Source of the DNA: SIG424 sp045546695
GTDB taxonomy: Bacteria; Bacillota; Clostridia; UBA1212; UBA1255
Length of the DNA: 61,153 bases
NCBI GenBank assembly: GCA_045546695.1
Contig: JAZQDE010000044.1
Span: forward strand, 1 to 61,153
Direction of reading: 5' to 3'
In this document: in pieces, positions 34,013 through 44,200 of the stretch
How positions within the stretch are numbered: the stretch's first letter is position 1
How the letters are laid out: every line of letters begins with the position of its first letter
Notes under the pieces: model-generated
What the model was told of the DNA's origin: nothing
The model's database searches: none
Seen by the model: only the letters and a program-made list of their open reading frames with translations
Program-made: the position numbers and the translations under genes

Positions 34013-35770
34013 TTATTTATTTTCAAATTGGCTGTTGTATAATTCTGAGTAAAAACCTCCCTCTGCCATCAGTTTTTCATGCGTTCCGCTCTCGATAACA
34101 TCGCCGTCTTTCATAACGAGAATCAGGTCAGCATTCTTGATTGTAGACAGTCTGTGAGCGATAACGAAGCTCGTTCTGTCCTTCGTCAGTTCGTCCATCG
34201 CCTGCTGGATTATAGCCTCTGTACGTGTGTCAACAGAAGACGTTGCCTCATCTAAGATGAGCATGGGGGCATTTTGCAACATCGCTCTTGCAATCGTAAG
34301 AAGCTGCTTCTGGCCGGCTGATATTGACGTGCTCTCGCTGAGGACTGTGTCGAATCCTTGCGGAAGTGATCTGATGAAACGGTAAATACCGCACGCCTTG
34401 CAAACTTTAATCATCTCTTCGTCTGTGATATTTTCCATATTATATACAAGATTTTCTCTTACAGTACCTTCAAACAGCCACGTATCCTGAAGTACCATGC
34501 CAAAAAGTTCATGTATGTTTTCTCTTTTCAGTTCTGAAATCGGCACACCATCTATCGTAATCGTACCACTATTAATTTCAAAGAATCTCATAAGCAGGTT
34601 GACCATCGTCGTTTTACCTGCGCCGGTGGGTCCGACAATTGCGACCTTCTGACCGGGCTTTACAGAAGCAGAAAAATTCTTGATTATTACTTTGTCGAGG
34701 TTGTCAGGATAGCTGAAACGCACGTTCTTAAACTCTACTGCGCCGGTAGATTTTGTCAGCGTTGTTTTCTTTTCACTCTCGTCGGGCAGCTCTTCTTCTT
34801 CGAGGAATTCAAAAATTCTGTCTGCTGAAGCAGATGCTGTCTGAAGGTTAGTCATTCCCTGCGCAATCTGCGTAAGAGGATTGGTGAAAAGACGTACGTA
34901 CAGGATAAACGAAACGATTACGCCGAAAGGAATCATTCCATTTATTGCCAGGACCGCACCGACAACACATACTGCAACGTAACCGATGTTACCGATAACG
35001 TTCATAAGCGGCTGCATTACACCTGACAAAAACTGGGATTTCCAGTTTGCGTCATATACTGCCTTGTTATGCATGTCAAACTTTTCATTTACTTTTCTGA
35101 CAGCTCTTGATATTTTCACAACCTGGTGACCTGTATACATTTCTTCAATGTATCCGTTCAATTTTCCAAGACTTACCTGCTTTTCAACGAAATATTTCTG
35201 TGATTTTCTCATTATCAGAACGAGAAGGAGCAGTCCTACAAACGTTATTCCGATGACACATACTGCCAGTATCCACTGTGTCGTGAACATCATAATGAGG
35301 CAGCCTATAAACTGCGCTACAGCACCGATAATCGTCGGCAGGCTGTTTGTCAGGCCCTGCTGGAGCGTCATTACGTCATTTGTGATTCTGCTGAGTACGT
35401 CGCCCTGTGTTGTTTTGTGAAAATAGCTCATCGGCACGCGGTTTATTTTCTCAGACATGTCTGAACGGAGTTTTTTTGCCGTTCTCAGCGTGATTGTTGC
35501 CATAACGAAGTGTACAACGAAGCTGCAGATGGCGCCGATTGCATATATCACAACGAGTGAAATACCAATTTTTGTTATCGCCTTCATGTTTATTTCGCCG
35601 GAAAGACCTTCTTGCATGTAGTTTGTCATCTCACCGATTTTGTCAGGGCCGATGATTGTAAGGATTGCCGACACGGCGGCGAGTACGAGCGCGACAATAA
35701 CTGCCGGTATGCTCTTTTTCATATATTTAAAAACTTTTTTCAGTGCATCAAATATGTTTACTTTTTTCAT
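34013..35770 (-). CDS. Heterodimeric multidrug-type ABC exporter, subunit with consensus catalytic residues
   Basis: 585 residues: six-helix type IV exporter domain then an NBD. Walker A GPTGAGKTT, Walker B LILDEATSSVD with catalytic Glu, H-loop FVIAHRLST. The signature reads SISAGQKQLLTIARA, departing from LSGGQ, which together with the partner's defects indicates an asymmetric BmrCD/TM287-288-like pair. Follows its partner by 15 bp. Confidence 0.92.
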   Translation of the reverse strand: MKKVNIFDALKKVFKYMKKSIPAVIVALVLAAVSAILTIIGPDKIGEMTNYMQEGLSGEINMKAITKIGISLVVIYAIGAICSFVVHFVMATITLRTAKKLRSDMSEKINRVPMSYFHKTTQGDVLSRITNDVMTLQQGLTNSLPTIIGAVAQFIGCLIMMFTTQWILAVCVIGITFVGLLLLVLIMRKSQKYFVEKQVSLGKLNGYIEEMYTGHQVVKISRAVRKVNEKFDMHNKAVYDANWKSQFLSGVMQPLMNVIGNIGYVAVCVVGAVLAINGMIPFGVIVSFILYVRLFTNPLTQIAQGMTNLQTASASADRIFEFLEEEELPDESEKKTTLTKSTGAVEFKNVRFSYPDNLDKVIIKNFSASVKPGQKVAIVGPTGAGKTTMVNLLMRFFEINSGTITIDGVPISELKRENIHELFGMVLQDTWLFEGTVRENLVYNMENITDEEMIKVCKACGIYRFIRSLPQGFDTVLSESTSISAGQKQLLTIARAMLQNAPMLILDEATSSVDTRTEAIIQQAMDELTKDRTSFVIAHRLSTIKNADLILVMKDGDVIESGTHEKLMAEGGFYSELYNSQFENK

Positions 35771-35785
35771 TATGCAGCACCTCCC

Positions 35786-37543
35786 TTACGCAAGTTCAGC
35801 TTCCGAGAGCTGAGATTTTGCAATTTCACGGTATACAGAGCAATTTTTCATGAGCTCATCATGCTTGCCGCTGCCAACGATTTTGCCGTCATCAAGCACC
35901 AATATGTTGTCCGCGTTTCTGATTGTGCCGACTCTCTGGGCAACGATAATCTTCGTTGTGTCGTCCAGTTTTTCGGCAAGACCCTTTCGCAAAGTCGCGT
36001 CAGTCTTGTAGTCGAGTGCAGAAAACGAGTCGTCGAAAATCAATATTTCTGCGCCGCGGGCAAGTGCTCTGGCGATAGACAGACGCTGCTTCTGGCCACC
36101 CGAAACGTTTCGGCCGCCCTGGGCTATCTCGTAATCTGTCTTGTTTTCGAGTTTATCTACAAATTCGCGTGCCTGCGCCGTATCAAGGGCGCTGTTTACC
36201 GCCTCTTCGTCGATCTCCACGCTGCTCTCGCCAAACGTGACGTTATCTTCAATGCTACCGGTGAAAAGCATCGCCTTCTGCGTTACGTATCCGAGTCTGT
36301 TGTACAGAGCATCAAACGTGTATTCTTTTACATCTACATTATCTACCAGCACCTGGCCCTGCGTTGCATCGTAAAAACGCGGAATCAGGCTGATCAGAGT
36401 CGTTTTACCTGAACCTGTCGCGCCGATAATTGCGAGCGTCTCGCCTTTATTTACCTTAAAGCTGACGTCTGTCAGTTCTTCTTCGCCAGCTCCCGGATAG
36501 CGGAATGAAACGTTTTTGAATTCTACTGTTCCCTTTTCACCGGCAGTTTCTCTGGTGCCTTCTTTTATAGATGGTTTTGTGTTGAAAACTTCATTTATAC
36601 GCTCGGCTGATACCTGGGCTGCCGGCATCATCATAAATATCATAACAAGCATCATAAATGACATGACAACGTACATTGCGTACGTGCTGAAAACGACTAC
36701 GTCACCGAACATCGTAAGGCGCTGCGCCATATCGGCGGCAGGTATGCCGGCGATGAGAGCTGCACCCACCCAATAAATGGCAAGTGAAAGGCCGTTCATT
36801 CCAAGCTGCATAACAGGCTGCATCAGGGCAAACATTCTCTGGTTGAAAAGCTGTGTATTATACATTTTGCCATTCATTTCATCAAACTTTTCACACTGAT
36901 ATTTCTCTGCGTTAAAAGCATGGACTACGTTGATACCTGTCAGGTTTTCGCGGGAAATATTGTTGATTTTATCTGTAATTTTCTGGACAATACGGAATCT
37001 CGGTAACACTGTGCGCATGATAAGGAGCATAGACACGCACATTACGATAACGAAGCCGGCTGTAACGACTGACAATTCCCAGCTTTTGCCAAGAATTTTT
37101 ATAATTGCCCACACTGCCATTATCGGTGCTTTGATAAGGCTCTGAAGTCCCATTGCGATAACCATCTGTGTCTGTGTGATGTCATTTGTTGTTCTTGTTA
37201 TCAGGCTCGGGATAGATATTTTGAGCATTTCAGCCTGGCCAAGACCCGTTACGTGCCTGAAGAGGTCTTCTCTGACGCTATAGGCAAAGCCCGCAGCAGC
37301 CCTGGCGCTGAGATATCCGCATGTAATAGCGAGGACTGCACTTATCAGAACGCAACCGAGCATCTCAAGACCTGTTGCCCAGATGGCAGACACTTCGCTG
37401 CCGGGCGTCTGTATCAATCTGGTAAGTTCTGTCATATATTCCGGAAGGCGCAGGTCGAAATATACCTGTCCTAATATAAATGCCGCGCAGATTGCGCACA
37501 TTATAACTTCGCGTTTACGTAATTTTCTTAAAAGCTTTAACAT
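35786..37543 (-). CDS. Heterodimeric multidrug-type ABC exporter, subunit with degenerate site
   Basis: 585 residues. Walker A GATGSGKTT and signature VSGGQKQRLSIARAL are good, but Walker B is LIFDDSFSALD (Asp for the catalytic Glu) and the H-loop His is Gln (VAQRVGT). This is the degenerate half of an asymmetric exporter. Overlaps marR by 7 bp, so under its control. Confidence 0.92.
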   Translation of the reverse strand: MLKLLRKLRKREVIMCAICAAFILGQVYFDLRLPEYMTELTRLIQTPGSEVSAIWATGLEMLGCVLISAVLAITCGYLSARAAAGFAYSVREDLFRHVTGLGQAEMLKISIPSLITRTTNDITQTQMVIAMGLQSLIKAPIMAVWAIIKILGKSWELSVVTAGFVIVMCVSMLLIMRTVLPRFRIVQKITDKINNISRENLTGINVVHAFNAEKYQCEKFDEMNGKMYNTQLFNQRMFALMQPVMQLGMNGLSLAIYWVGAALIAGIPAADMAQRLTMFGDVVVFSTYAMYVVMSFMMLVMIFMMMPAAQVSAERINEVFNTKPSIKEGTRETAGEKGTVEFKNVSFRYPGAGEEELTDVSFKVNKGETLAIIGATGSGKTTLISLIPRFYDATQGQVLVDNVDVKEYTFDALYNRLGYVTQKAMLFTGSIEDNVTFGESSVEIDEEAVNSALDTAQAREFVDKLENKTDYEIAQGGRNVSGGQKQRLSIARALARGAEILIFDDSFSALDYKTDATLRKGLAEKLDDTTKIIVAQRVGTIRNADNILVLDDGKIVGSGKHDELMKNCSVYREIAKSQLSEAELA

Positions 37544-37989
37544 TCCTTTTCTCCTTCTCCCTTAGCGATAGCCTCTGCATTCCTGAGGATTTTCTCAAAA
37601 ACCTCGATGTGTATGTTCCACTCCTCCGCTGAAATGCCTACGTTCAGCATTTCAACGAAATTTTTCTGTAATTCTCTGCCATCTCTGATTATATCGTCAG
37701 CTTTTTCTGTGCAATGAAGTCCGATTTTGCGCCTGTCGCCGTCTACCGTACTCCTTTTCAGATATCCTGCCGCAACGAGTTTTTCAACGTGAACCGACAC
37801 GAGATTTTTCTTGATATGCCTAATCTCGCTGACCTCCTGTGCCGTTTTATATTCAGGATTGTTCGCAAGAAACATAAGAATATCAAAAGAAACCTTCGGC
37901 AAGCCGTAGCGCTTTACCAAAGGTTCGCTTATTATTGAATATGCATAATCTATTTTTTGTGCAAAATTTAAGAAATTATTCTTTTCCAT
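37537..37989 (-). CDS. MarR-family transcriptional regulator
   Basis: 150 residues. Winged helix typical of MarR: TAQEVSEIRHIKKNLVSVHV (recognition helix), LVAAGYLKRSTVDGDRRKIG (wing with DxRxxxxxLT-like pattern). First gene of the exporter operon; the start lies at the edge of a long inverted repeat that is the likely operator. Ribosome site AAAGGAG. Confidence 0.92.
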   Translation of the reverse strand: MEKNNFLNFAQKIDYAYSIISEPLVKRYGLPKVSFDILMFLANNPEYKTAQEVSEIRHIKKNLVSVHVEKLVAAGYLKRSTVDGDRRKIGLHCTEKADDIIRDGRELQKNFVEMLNVGISAEEWNIHIEVFEKILRNAEAIAKGEGEKEC

Positions 37990-38057
37990 AACAATGATCT
38001 CCTTTGTGAAAAGTAGTATTTTTTTGTACTATCCAAAAGGATACCATCATTGTTATG
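37987..38057. promoter_or_regulatory. Nested inverted repeat at marR start: probable operator
   Basis: Outer arms CATAACAATGAT and ATCATTGTTATG (12 bp each) and inner arms TAGTA-N8-TACTA (38014-38031) share one centre near 38022. The middle also pairs partly (TCCTTT with AAAGGA). The start codon and ribosome site of marR lie inside. A weak promoter ATAACA-17-GATAGT overlaps it on the minus strand. Confidence 0.55.
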
Positions 38058-38083
38058 AATTGTGTGTTAACGATGTGTGAAGT

Positions 38084-38974
38084 TTACTTTGTGGCTTTTC
38101 TTTTCATTACATTCAGCATAACATAAATTCCCAGGAAAAGTAAGACAGATGCAATCATAATCACATACATTATGCCGACCGGCACCTTTTCTTCAAAGAA
38201 ATACAAATTGCAGTCAACGGCGTCTCTGAACGAAGAGATCACCTCGTCCGGCAGGTTTTCTTTGCCCATCTGTCTGAACACACCTGCCAAAGAATGGTTG
38301 CGGATAAGTGATGTGCCATATGTGCCCGGTAAAAACAACAAGACTTTTTGCAAGCCCTCAGAAAATTGCGAAAGCGGCATGTATGCTCCGCAGATAAAGC
38401 CGTAACCGGCGCTCATAATCGTGCCGACTGCCGATATCTGACCTTGCGAGGACAGGAAAAAGTTTATTACGCTTGACAAAGCGGTGCCAAACATTACCAG
38501 TAAAAAGATGTCAGCTATAACAAATAATATGTCAGTTATTGACATATACCAGCCGACACTTGCCACATAAGCAAGGCAGACGCCGGCACCTGCAAAGCAA
38601 ATTATCAGTGTCGATAACAGCGTGCCAATATAATAACTAAGCGCCAGCGCAGTTTTGCTGACAGGCGAGATAGTCAGGTCTTTAATCGTGCCATTTGCCT
38701 TATCCTGCACCATGCGCATATTTGAACAAAAGGCGATCGTTACGCACGAAACAGCAAGAATTGACGAAATCAACTGGCCTCCGACAAATCCGTCTATCAA
38801 ATTGTCTGTCATCGTTACACCCTCAGGCAGTGATGCCAGAAAGCTGTCGCGGTAAACTTTTCCAAGAAAAGTGGCATATAATACCAGCAAAATGCCCGGG
38901 GTTATCAAGGCGGTAAAGAACATTCCTTTATCTTTGAAAAACAACTTCGTGTTGCGTTTGATCATTGATTTCAT
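38084..38974 (-). CDS. ABC-2 type exporter permease
   Basis: 296 residues. Begins KSMIKRNTKLFFKDKGMFF, has about six hydrophobic helices and the ABC-2 signature region KANGTIKDLTISPVSKTAL. Works with the ATPase encoded upstream (4-bp overlap). Antibiotic, lipid or peptide export are all possible. Confidence 0.9.
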   Translation of the reverse strand: MKSMIKRNTKLFFKDKGMFFTALITPGILLVLYATFLGKVYRDSFLASLPEGVTMTDNLIDGFVGGQLISSILAVSCVTIAFCSNMRMVQDKANGTIKDLTISPVSKTALALSYYIGTLLSTLIICFAGAGVCLAYVASVGWYMSITDILFVIADIFLLVMFGTALSSVINFFLSSQGQISAVGTIMSAGYGFICGAYMPLSQFSEGLQKVLLFLPGTYGTSLIRNHSLAGVFRQMGKENLPDEVISSFRDAVDCNLYFFEEKVPVGIMYVIMIASVLLFLGIYVMLNVMKRKATK

Positions 38975-39885
38975 TCTTCTGCACCTCCCTCTGCCTTTTT
39001 TCCTGTAACATTGATGAAAACATCGTCCATTTTACCTTTTGTTATCTCATAATCGGTAAAAATATGCGGATATTTTATAATCAGATCTGTTGCAGCAGCA
39101 GTATCCGGGACAAACAGACGCACAGCGCCGGGAATTATTTCGTATGACACATCAAGTGTTTTGACAATGTCTTCGCCAATTCCATAAAGTGTAATAAAAT
39201 CTCCCGTATATTGGTTTTTAAGATCAAGCGGAGTGCCTTGTGCGGCAATCTTTCCGCTGTCAAGAATTACCACGTAATTACTGTCAGCGGCTTCTTCCAT
39301 ATAATGGGTTGTGAGAAAAACAGTCATCTTCTCCTTATGGCGCAAATCTTCTATGACTGACCATAAAAGCTTGCGTGTTTGCGGGTCAAGACCTGTCGTC
39401 GGCTCATCGAGTATCAATATTTTCGGATGGTGAAAAAGCGCTCTTGCAATATCTATGCGCCTGCGCTCGCCGCCCGAAAGCTTGCCTACAGGGCGTTTTA
39501 GCAATCGCTCAAAATCCAGAATTTTAGCAAGCTCTTCCAGTCTTGCCTTAAATTCGCTGCCTTTGATACCATACAAAGCTGCGCGGTTTTCGAGGTTATC
39601 TTTTACAGAAAGTTCCTTGTCCAATACCGAATTCTGGAAAACAACACCGAGCTTTCTTTTTATTTCCTCCGGCTTTTTATTGATATCGCAGCCGTCTATC
39701 TCAACACTGCCACTATCTGCCATAAGCTGGCCGCACATTATATTGATCGTCGTCGATTTTCCGGCACCGTTCACCCCTAAAAAGGCATACATCTGCCCTT
39801 CTTTTACATGTATGCTTAAATCACACACAGCCTTTACCTCACCAAAATTTTTGTGTAAGTTTTTGATTTCGATAATATTTTTCAT
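38971..39885 (-). CDS. ABC-2 type exporter ATP-binding protein
   Basis: 304 residues, CcmA/DrrA-like. Walker A GVNGAGKST, signature LSGGERRRIDIARAL, Walker B ILILDEPTTGLDP, H-loop LTTHYMEEA, plus a C-terminal domain of about 80 residues (DITKGKMDDVFINVTGK-like end) typical of drug and polymer exporters. Confidence 0.92.
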   Translation of the reverse strand: MKNIIEIKNLHKNFGEVKAVCDLSIHVKEGQMYAFLGVNGAGKSTTINIMCGQLMADSGSVEIDGCDINKKPEEIKRKLGVVFQNSVLDKELSVKDNLENRAALYGIKGSEFKARLEELAKILDFERLLKRPVGKLSGGERRRIDIARALFHHPKILILDEPTTGLDPQTRKLLWSVIEDLRHKEKMTVFLTTHYMEEAADSNYVVILDSGKIAAQGTPLDLKNQYTGDFITLYGIGEDIVKTLDVSYEIIPGAVRLFVPDTAAATDLIIKYPHIFTDYEITKGKMDDVFINVTGKKAEGGAEE

Positions 39886-39919
39886 TTGTTTTCTCCCTCT
39901 TTTTGTTTATATAAATGCC

Positions 39920-40696
39920 TTAAACTTCTATTTTTTCACCGCATGGCAGATAATGTAAATTATCCATATATTGGCTCATAAATTCATATTGCTCCATCCC
40001 CGTGCAGTGGCAGGTGTAGAATTGTGCAGGATACTTGCCAAGTTCTTTCGCTGCCATAATAAGGTAATCGTCAAGCGGCAGCTTTGAAAAATGAAAACCG
40101 CCTACAATCACGTCGGCACGAATCCATCCGGCTATATTTAAAATGCCTTTATGCGAGCAGCCACTTATCAGAACACGCTTGCCATTTTCTTCCAACAGCA
40201 GATACTGTTCATGGCGAAAATCGTCAGCAATAAACTCCTCTCCTACCTTTTCATTCAGGCCCGAAGGCGGAACATCATACAATTTTTCTTTTTCATTGAA
40301 CGTATAAAGGCAAAGACCGTCGCCAATTCTCTTTTCACCATCGGTGAAAATAATGCGGGGATTATTTATCAAATCCGTATCAAGGCCGATATATTTCTGA
40401 ACTCCGTTATAATGCGGAAGAAAAGCATCCTTATGAATATACACCGGCGCATGGTCATTTATTTCCAGAAATTTCCTTAAGCCGCCGCCATGGTCGTAAT
40501 GGCCATGCGACAAGACGGCGAGGTCAACGCAAGACAAATCAATGCCGAGCGCCCCGGCGTTTTCACTGAAAAAATCCGTCTGCCCCATATCAAATAAAAT
40601 GCGCTGACTCTGAGTCTCTATGTACAGGCTAAGACCGTGTTCTGCGCGCATGTCGGTGCGCTTCGTTGTGTTTTCAAGAATGGAAGTAATCGTCAT
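39920..40696 (-). CDS. MBL-fold metallo-hydrolase, pterin-ring cleaving/MJ0301-like subfamily
   Basis: 258 residues. ENTTKRTDMRAEHGLSLYIE at the N-terminus, metal motif LSHGHYDHGGG (HxHxDH), later SGCSHKGILN and GGFHFSKL; these fit the family annotated as dihydropterin/aminobenzene phosphate synthase-like. Real substrate unknown. The start at 40696 has GGTGAT 8 bp upstream; an ATG at 40714 would overlap the previous gene. Confidence 0.85.
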   Translation of the reverse strand: MTITSILENTTKRTDMRAEHGLSLYIETQSQRILFDMGQTDFFSENAGALGIDLSCVDLAVLSHGHYDHGGGLRKFLEINDHAPVYIHKDAFLPHYNGVQKYIGLDTDLINNPRIIFTDGEKRIGDGLCLYTFNEKEKLYDVPPSGLNEKVGEEFIADDFRHEQYLLLEENGKRVLISGCSHKGILNIAGWIRADVIVGGFHFSKLPLDDYLIMAAKELGKYPAQFYTCHCTGMEQYEFMSQYMDNLHYLPCGEKIEV

Positions 40697-40703
40697 AATA
40701 AAA

Positions 40704-41057
40704 TCACCATCCAAGTCTGTTTCGTTGTTCTTTTATACGGTCAAACAGCTCTTGTCTTTTTGATTTTCTGAGCAAGAAAATGGCAATCAGAAGAGTAATA
40801 GGTATAGCAATAAGGCTTTCAAAATTTATATTGTTAATTTCCTGAATGCCTGTTGTCTCTGTAACGAGAAATGACGAAGTGAAAAATCCGACGCGCAGAT
40901 AAATTGCGCCAAAAAGAGCACCGGATAAAGCGAGTGAATCCGGAAGCAGCGGCAATATCAGGAGACCTTTTAGTTTCATACAGCAACGAAATGCGACCGT
41001 CACCAATAAAGCAAATAATATTGCGTATTTTTTTGAAAAATTTCTGATTATTTTCAT
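40704..41057 (-). CDS. Small membrane protein of unknown function
   Basis: 117 residues with hydrophobic segments around 11-27, 31-60 and 83-97 and a basic, charged C-terminus (RKSKRQELFDRIKEQRNR). A Cys-Cys pair (FRCCMK) lies in the first helix region. No family recognised. First gene of a presumed transcript with the MBL protein and ABC-2 exporter. Confidence 0.6.
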   Translation of the reverse strand: MKIIRNFSKKYAILFALLVTVAFRCCMKLKGLLILPLLPDSLALSGALFGAIYLRVGFFTSSFLVTETTGIQEINNINFESLIAIPITLLIAIFLLRKSKRQELFDRIKEQRNRLGW

Positions 41058-41144
41058 TTTTATTTCCCTGTTTTATATGTGCTAGTATCCTGTTTTTCAG
41101 GTCGCTTCTTCTTTCGACTCTGTACGTAACTTCCTTAACAAACA

Positions 41145-41173
41145 CTTTTATCATATTAAATGATAGATGTCAA
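41145..41173 (-). promoter_or_regulatory. Promoter of small membrane protein/MBL/ABC-2 operon
   Basis: Perfect -35 TTGACA, 17 bp, weak -10 TAAAAG, on the minus strand. Leader of about 80 nt. Confidence 0.5.
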
Positions 41174-41204
41174 TTAAATAGTGGTCGCTATGGCGACACA
41201 TACA

Positions 41205-41237
41205 CAAGGGGCGAAAGGAATTTCCTTTCGCCCCTTG
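41205..41237. terminator. Long perfect hairpin after the adhesin gene
   Basis: CAAGGGGCGAAAGGAA, one base, then its exact complement; in practice about 14 bp of stem with a 5-nt loop. Lies 21 bp past the adhesin stop codon. T-rich sequence follows on the plus side only (GCTTTTCT), so termination in the adhesin direction relies mainly on stem strength. Confidence 0.65.
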
Positions 41238-41258
41238 CTTTTCTAATCTACAGGAGGG

Positions 41259-44200
41259 TTATGCATTTTCTGCATCTGCACGATTTTTCTTGTACTTCTT
41301 TATACCCGTAAGTCCTGTTCCGCTTATGAACAACAGTGTGATCCATTTCCAGAGATTGTTTTCATCACTGGTCGGAGGGTTTGGAGGCACCGGTGTATCA
41401 CTCGGATTGATTATTTCATTTGTTGTGTATGTGTTTCTGCCTTCCAGTACTTGAGCCTTATTAGCGATTGGTGCATTGGCACCGCCATCTTCTACTCTTA
41501 CCTTGAACGTCACCGTTACTGTCTGCTCAGGAGCAACTTCAAGATTCCATGTAATCTTTTCATTTTCAAAGATACCTGCATTGTCAGCAGAACCTATAAC
41601 GTATGATGTGTACTGTGGAATGGTGTCAACAATTGTTACGTTTGCACTTTCTTTTGAGGTGTTCGTGTAGCTGATTGCGTATACAAGCACATCACCCACA
41701 AGGACTGTTCTACCATCAATGTTGATCGAAGGATCACTCTCTGAGAATACCTCTTTGCCTACTTCATCTTCTACTGTGTAGTTCGTAATAACATCTGTCT
41801 CATATTCGTTCGTGCCATCCGTAGCAGTTGCCCGGTTTTCAATTGTCACTGCGCCGACATCTGCATTTACAGTTACTTTGAATGATACTTTTACAGTAGA
41901 CCATGCACTGATATTATCAATATCCCAGAGTATTTTGCCGTTATCGTATACGCCACCTTCACTTGCAGAGCCATCAACATACGTTGTGTTTGCAGGTATA
42001 ATGTCTGTAATCTCAATATCAGCCGTATCTGCAGAGGAATTCGTAAACGTTATCTCATATACGAGTTCATCGCCTGCGTAAACCTTTTTACCGTCAACAC
42101 TTACAGTAAGGTCAGCCGGTGTGAAAACATCTTTTTTAAGTTCATTTTCAATTGTGTGGTTTACAACTTCGTTCGTTGTGTAAGTGTTTACGCCGTCACG
42201 CACTACTGCAGTGTTGGCAACAATAGCATCCGGCTCATCGACTCTGACATCAAAGGATACTGTAACGTATTCGTCCTTCGGGACATTCAGTGTCCAGCTT
42301 ATGTATGCTGCAGCGTATGTGCCGCCGTGCGATGCCGATCCGTCTACGTACGAAGTATATTGCGGAATAGTGTCCTTGATATCAACAACGACATCTTCGC
42401 CTGTATAGTTTATGTATGTGATGAAGTATGTAAGAATGTCACCTACATTAACCCGGCTGCCGTCGATAATGGTTGTCGTCTGACCTGCAAGGTACACTTC
42501 TTTTTCTACGGCCTCTTCAAAAGTAGCATTTGTAAATGTAGCCGTTACTGTAGCCGAAGCAGCTGACTGGCTTGTAACGTCTGTATCCATATTTGTTACA
42601 GCTACCCGGAGCTGACCGTCGCCTACATCTCTTACCCTTACTCTGATTCTGTATACTGTGCTGTCGTAAACGACATTTTCAATAGGATTTTCAGTTGCAT
42701 CTTCCACAATTACATAGAAGTAGTTACCGGGAGTTGCAAACTTTTCAGTTGCGAGTGTAAACGCGCCACCTACGTTCTTTGCCGAAGCTACCAGCTGTGC
42801 AGATGCAGCTTTTATGTCGAAGGAGCTGTCCGTGCTGTACAGTCTGAAAGTAAAGCTGTCATCCGCAAGTTCTGCGCCCTTGAGCGTCTTTGTACCTTCA
42901 AATACAACTTCTGCCGGAGTAGCTGTGTAAGTATTTTCGAACACAATTTCTACATTATCTTTGTCTGCTGTAGCTGTCAGCACACCGTCTGTATCTACTA
43001 CAGTCACTGTTACTGTTACAGGATTGTTTGCTCCGTCATATGTAACGCCGGCAAGACTTCCTGCTGCCTCCCTGATTGTATATGTGTACGTGCCTGCTGC
43101 ATCGTATACGATACTGGTGAAAAGGAAGCTACCGTCACCCTTGTTTGTAACTGTTTCAAGCAATGTGTCTCCCTGATACAATTCAAACGTGAATTCTCCG
43201 GCATTCAATGCACGGCCGTTAAGAAGCTTCTGACCGCCAATCCGGTACGAATCTGATGTAACAACGTATCTGTTTCTGAATGTAACTGTGTCTGTTACTG
43301 AATCTTCAAAGTAGCATGTCGCAACAAGTTTGCCTGTATTGATGTCATTTTTCACCTCTACAACAAGATCGTAGATTGTCGGGTCGTAATGCATGCCATT
43401 CAGAACGTATTTGCCTGATATGGAATCATATACTGCGCCATCCGGAATCATTTCCGTTATGTCATATAAATATGTTCCGATCTTGTCAAACTTCAATTCG
43501 CCGGCAAAGTCAACAAACTTTACGTCACCGTTCAATTCATTTTTACCTATAAGAATCGGATTATCTGTTCCGTCTGCGCATACGTAGAATGTAAACATAT
43601 CTGCTTCAAGATCTTTGCCTGTGAGTTCTTTTACAACCTTGCCATCAAGATCTACAGTCACATCTTCAGGATCATATGTGTTTATGAAGTATATGTAACC
43701 TTTTGTCGCATCTGCCGCATCGACCTGTGCAATCTCGTCAGGATTATCCGAACCTGTTTTTTCAATTGAAAGTGTAGCCACCAGGTCTCCGTTGTCCTCG
43801 ACAACCACAACAGTTACGAGGTATGCAGCATCTGAATATGTCCAGCCGGGCACATTTTCATCTACCTCGGTAATTACGTAATAATATGTGCCGGCGGCTT
43901 TGTATGTAGCAGTAAATCGTGCCTCACCTGCTGCGTCAGTATATACTGACATCTGTGATGCGTCTGCGCCTGTCAGAGGCACCCAGTTTTCATCTGTTCT
44001 TATTGCAGTGAAATCAAAGCCTGCTTTTGATACGGAACTGTCACCCGAGTTGTTTTCAACGGTCTTTATAATATCAATGCTTACAGGAGCTGTATGATAT
44101 GTATTATTGAACGTTACTTCGTAAATACCATCGTCGATGATTTCGTTATTTACGTCTGTTATTGTAGCCGTGAGTTGACCATTGTTATCCGTAACTTTTA

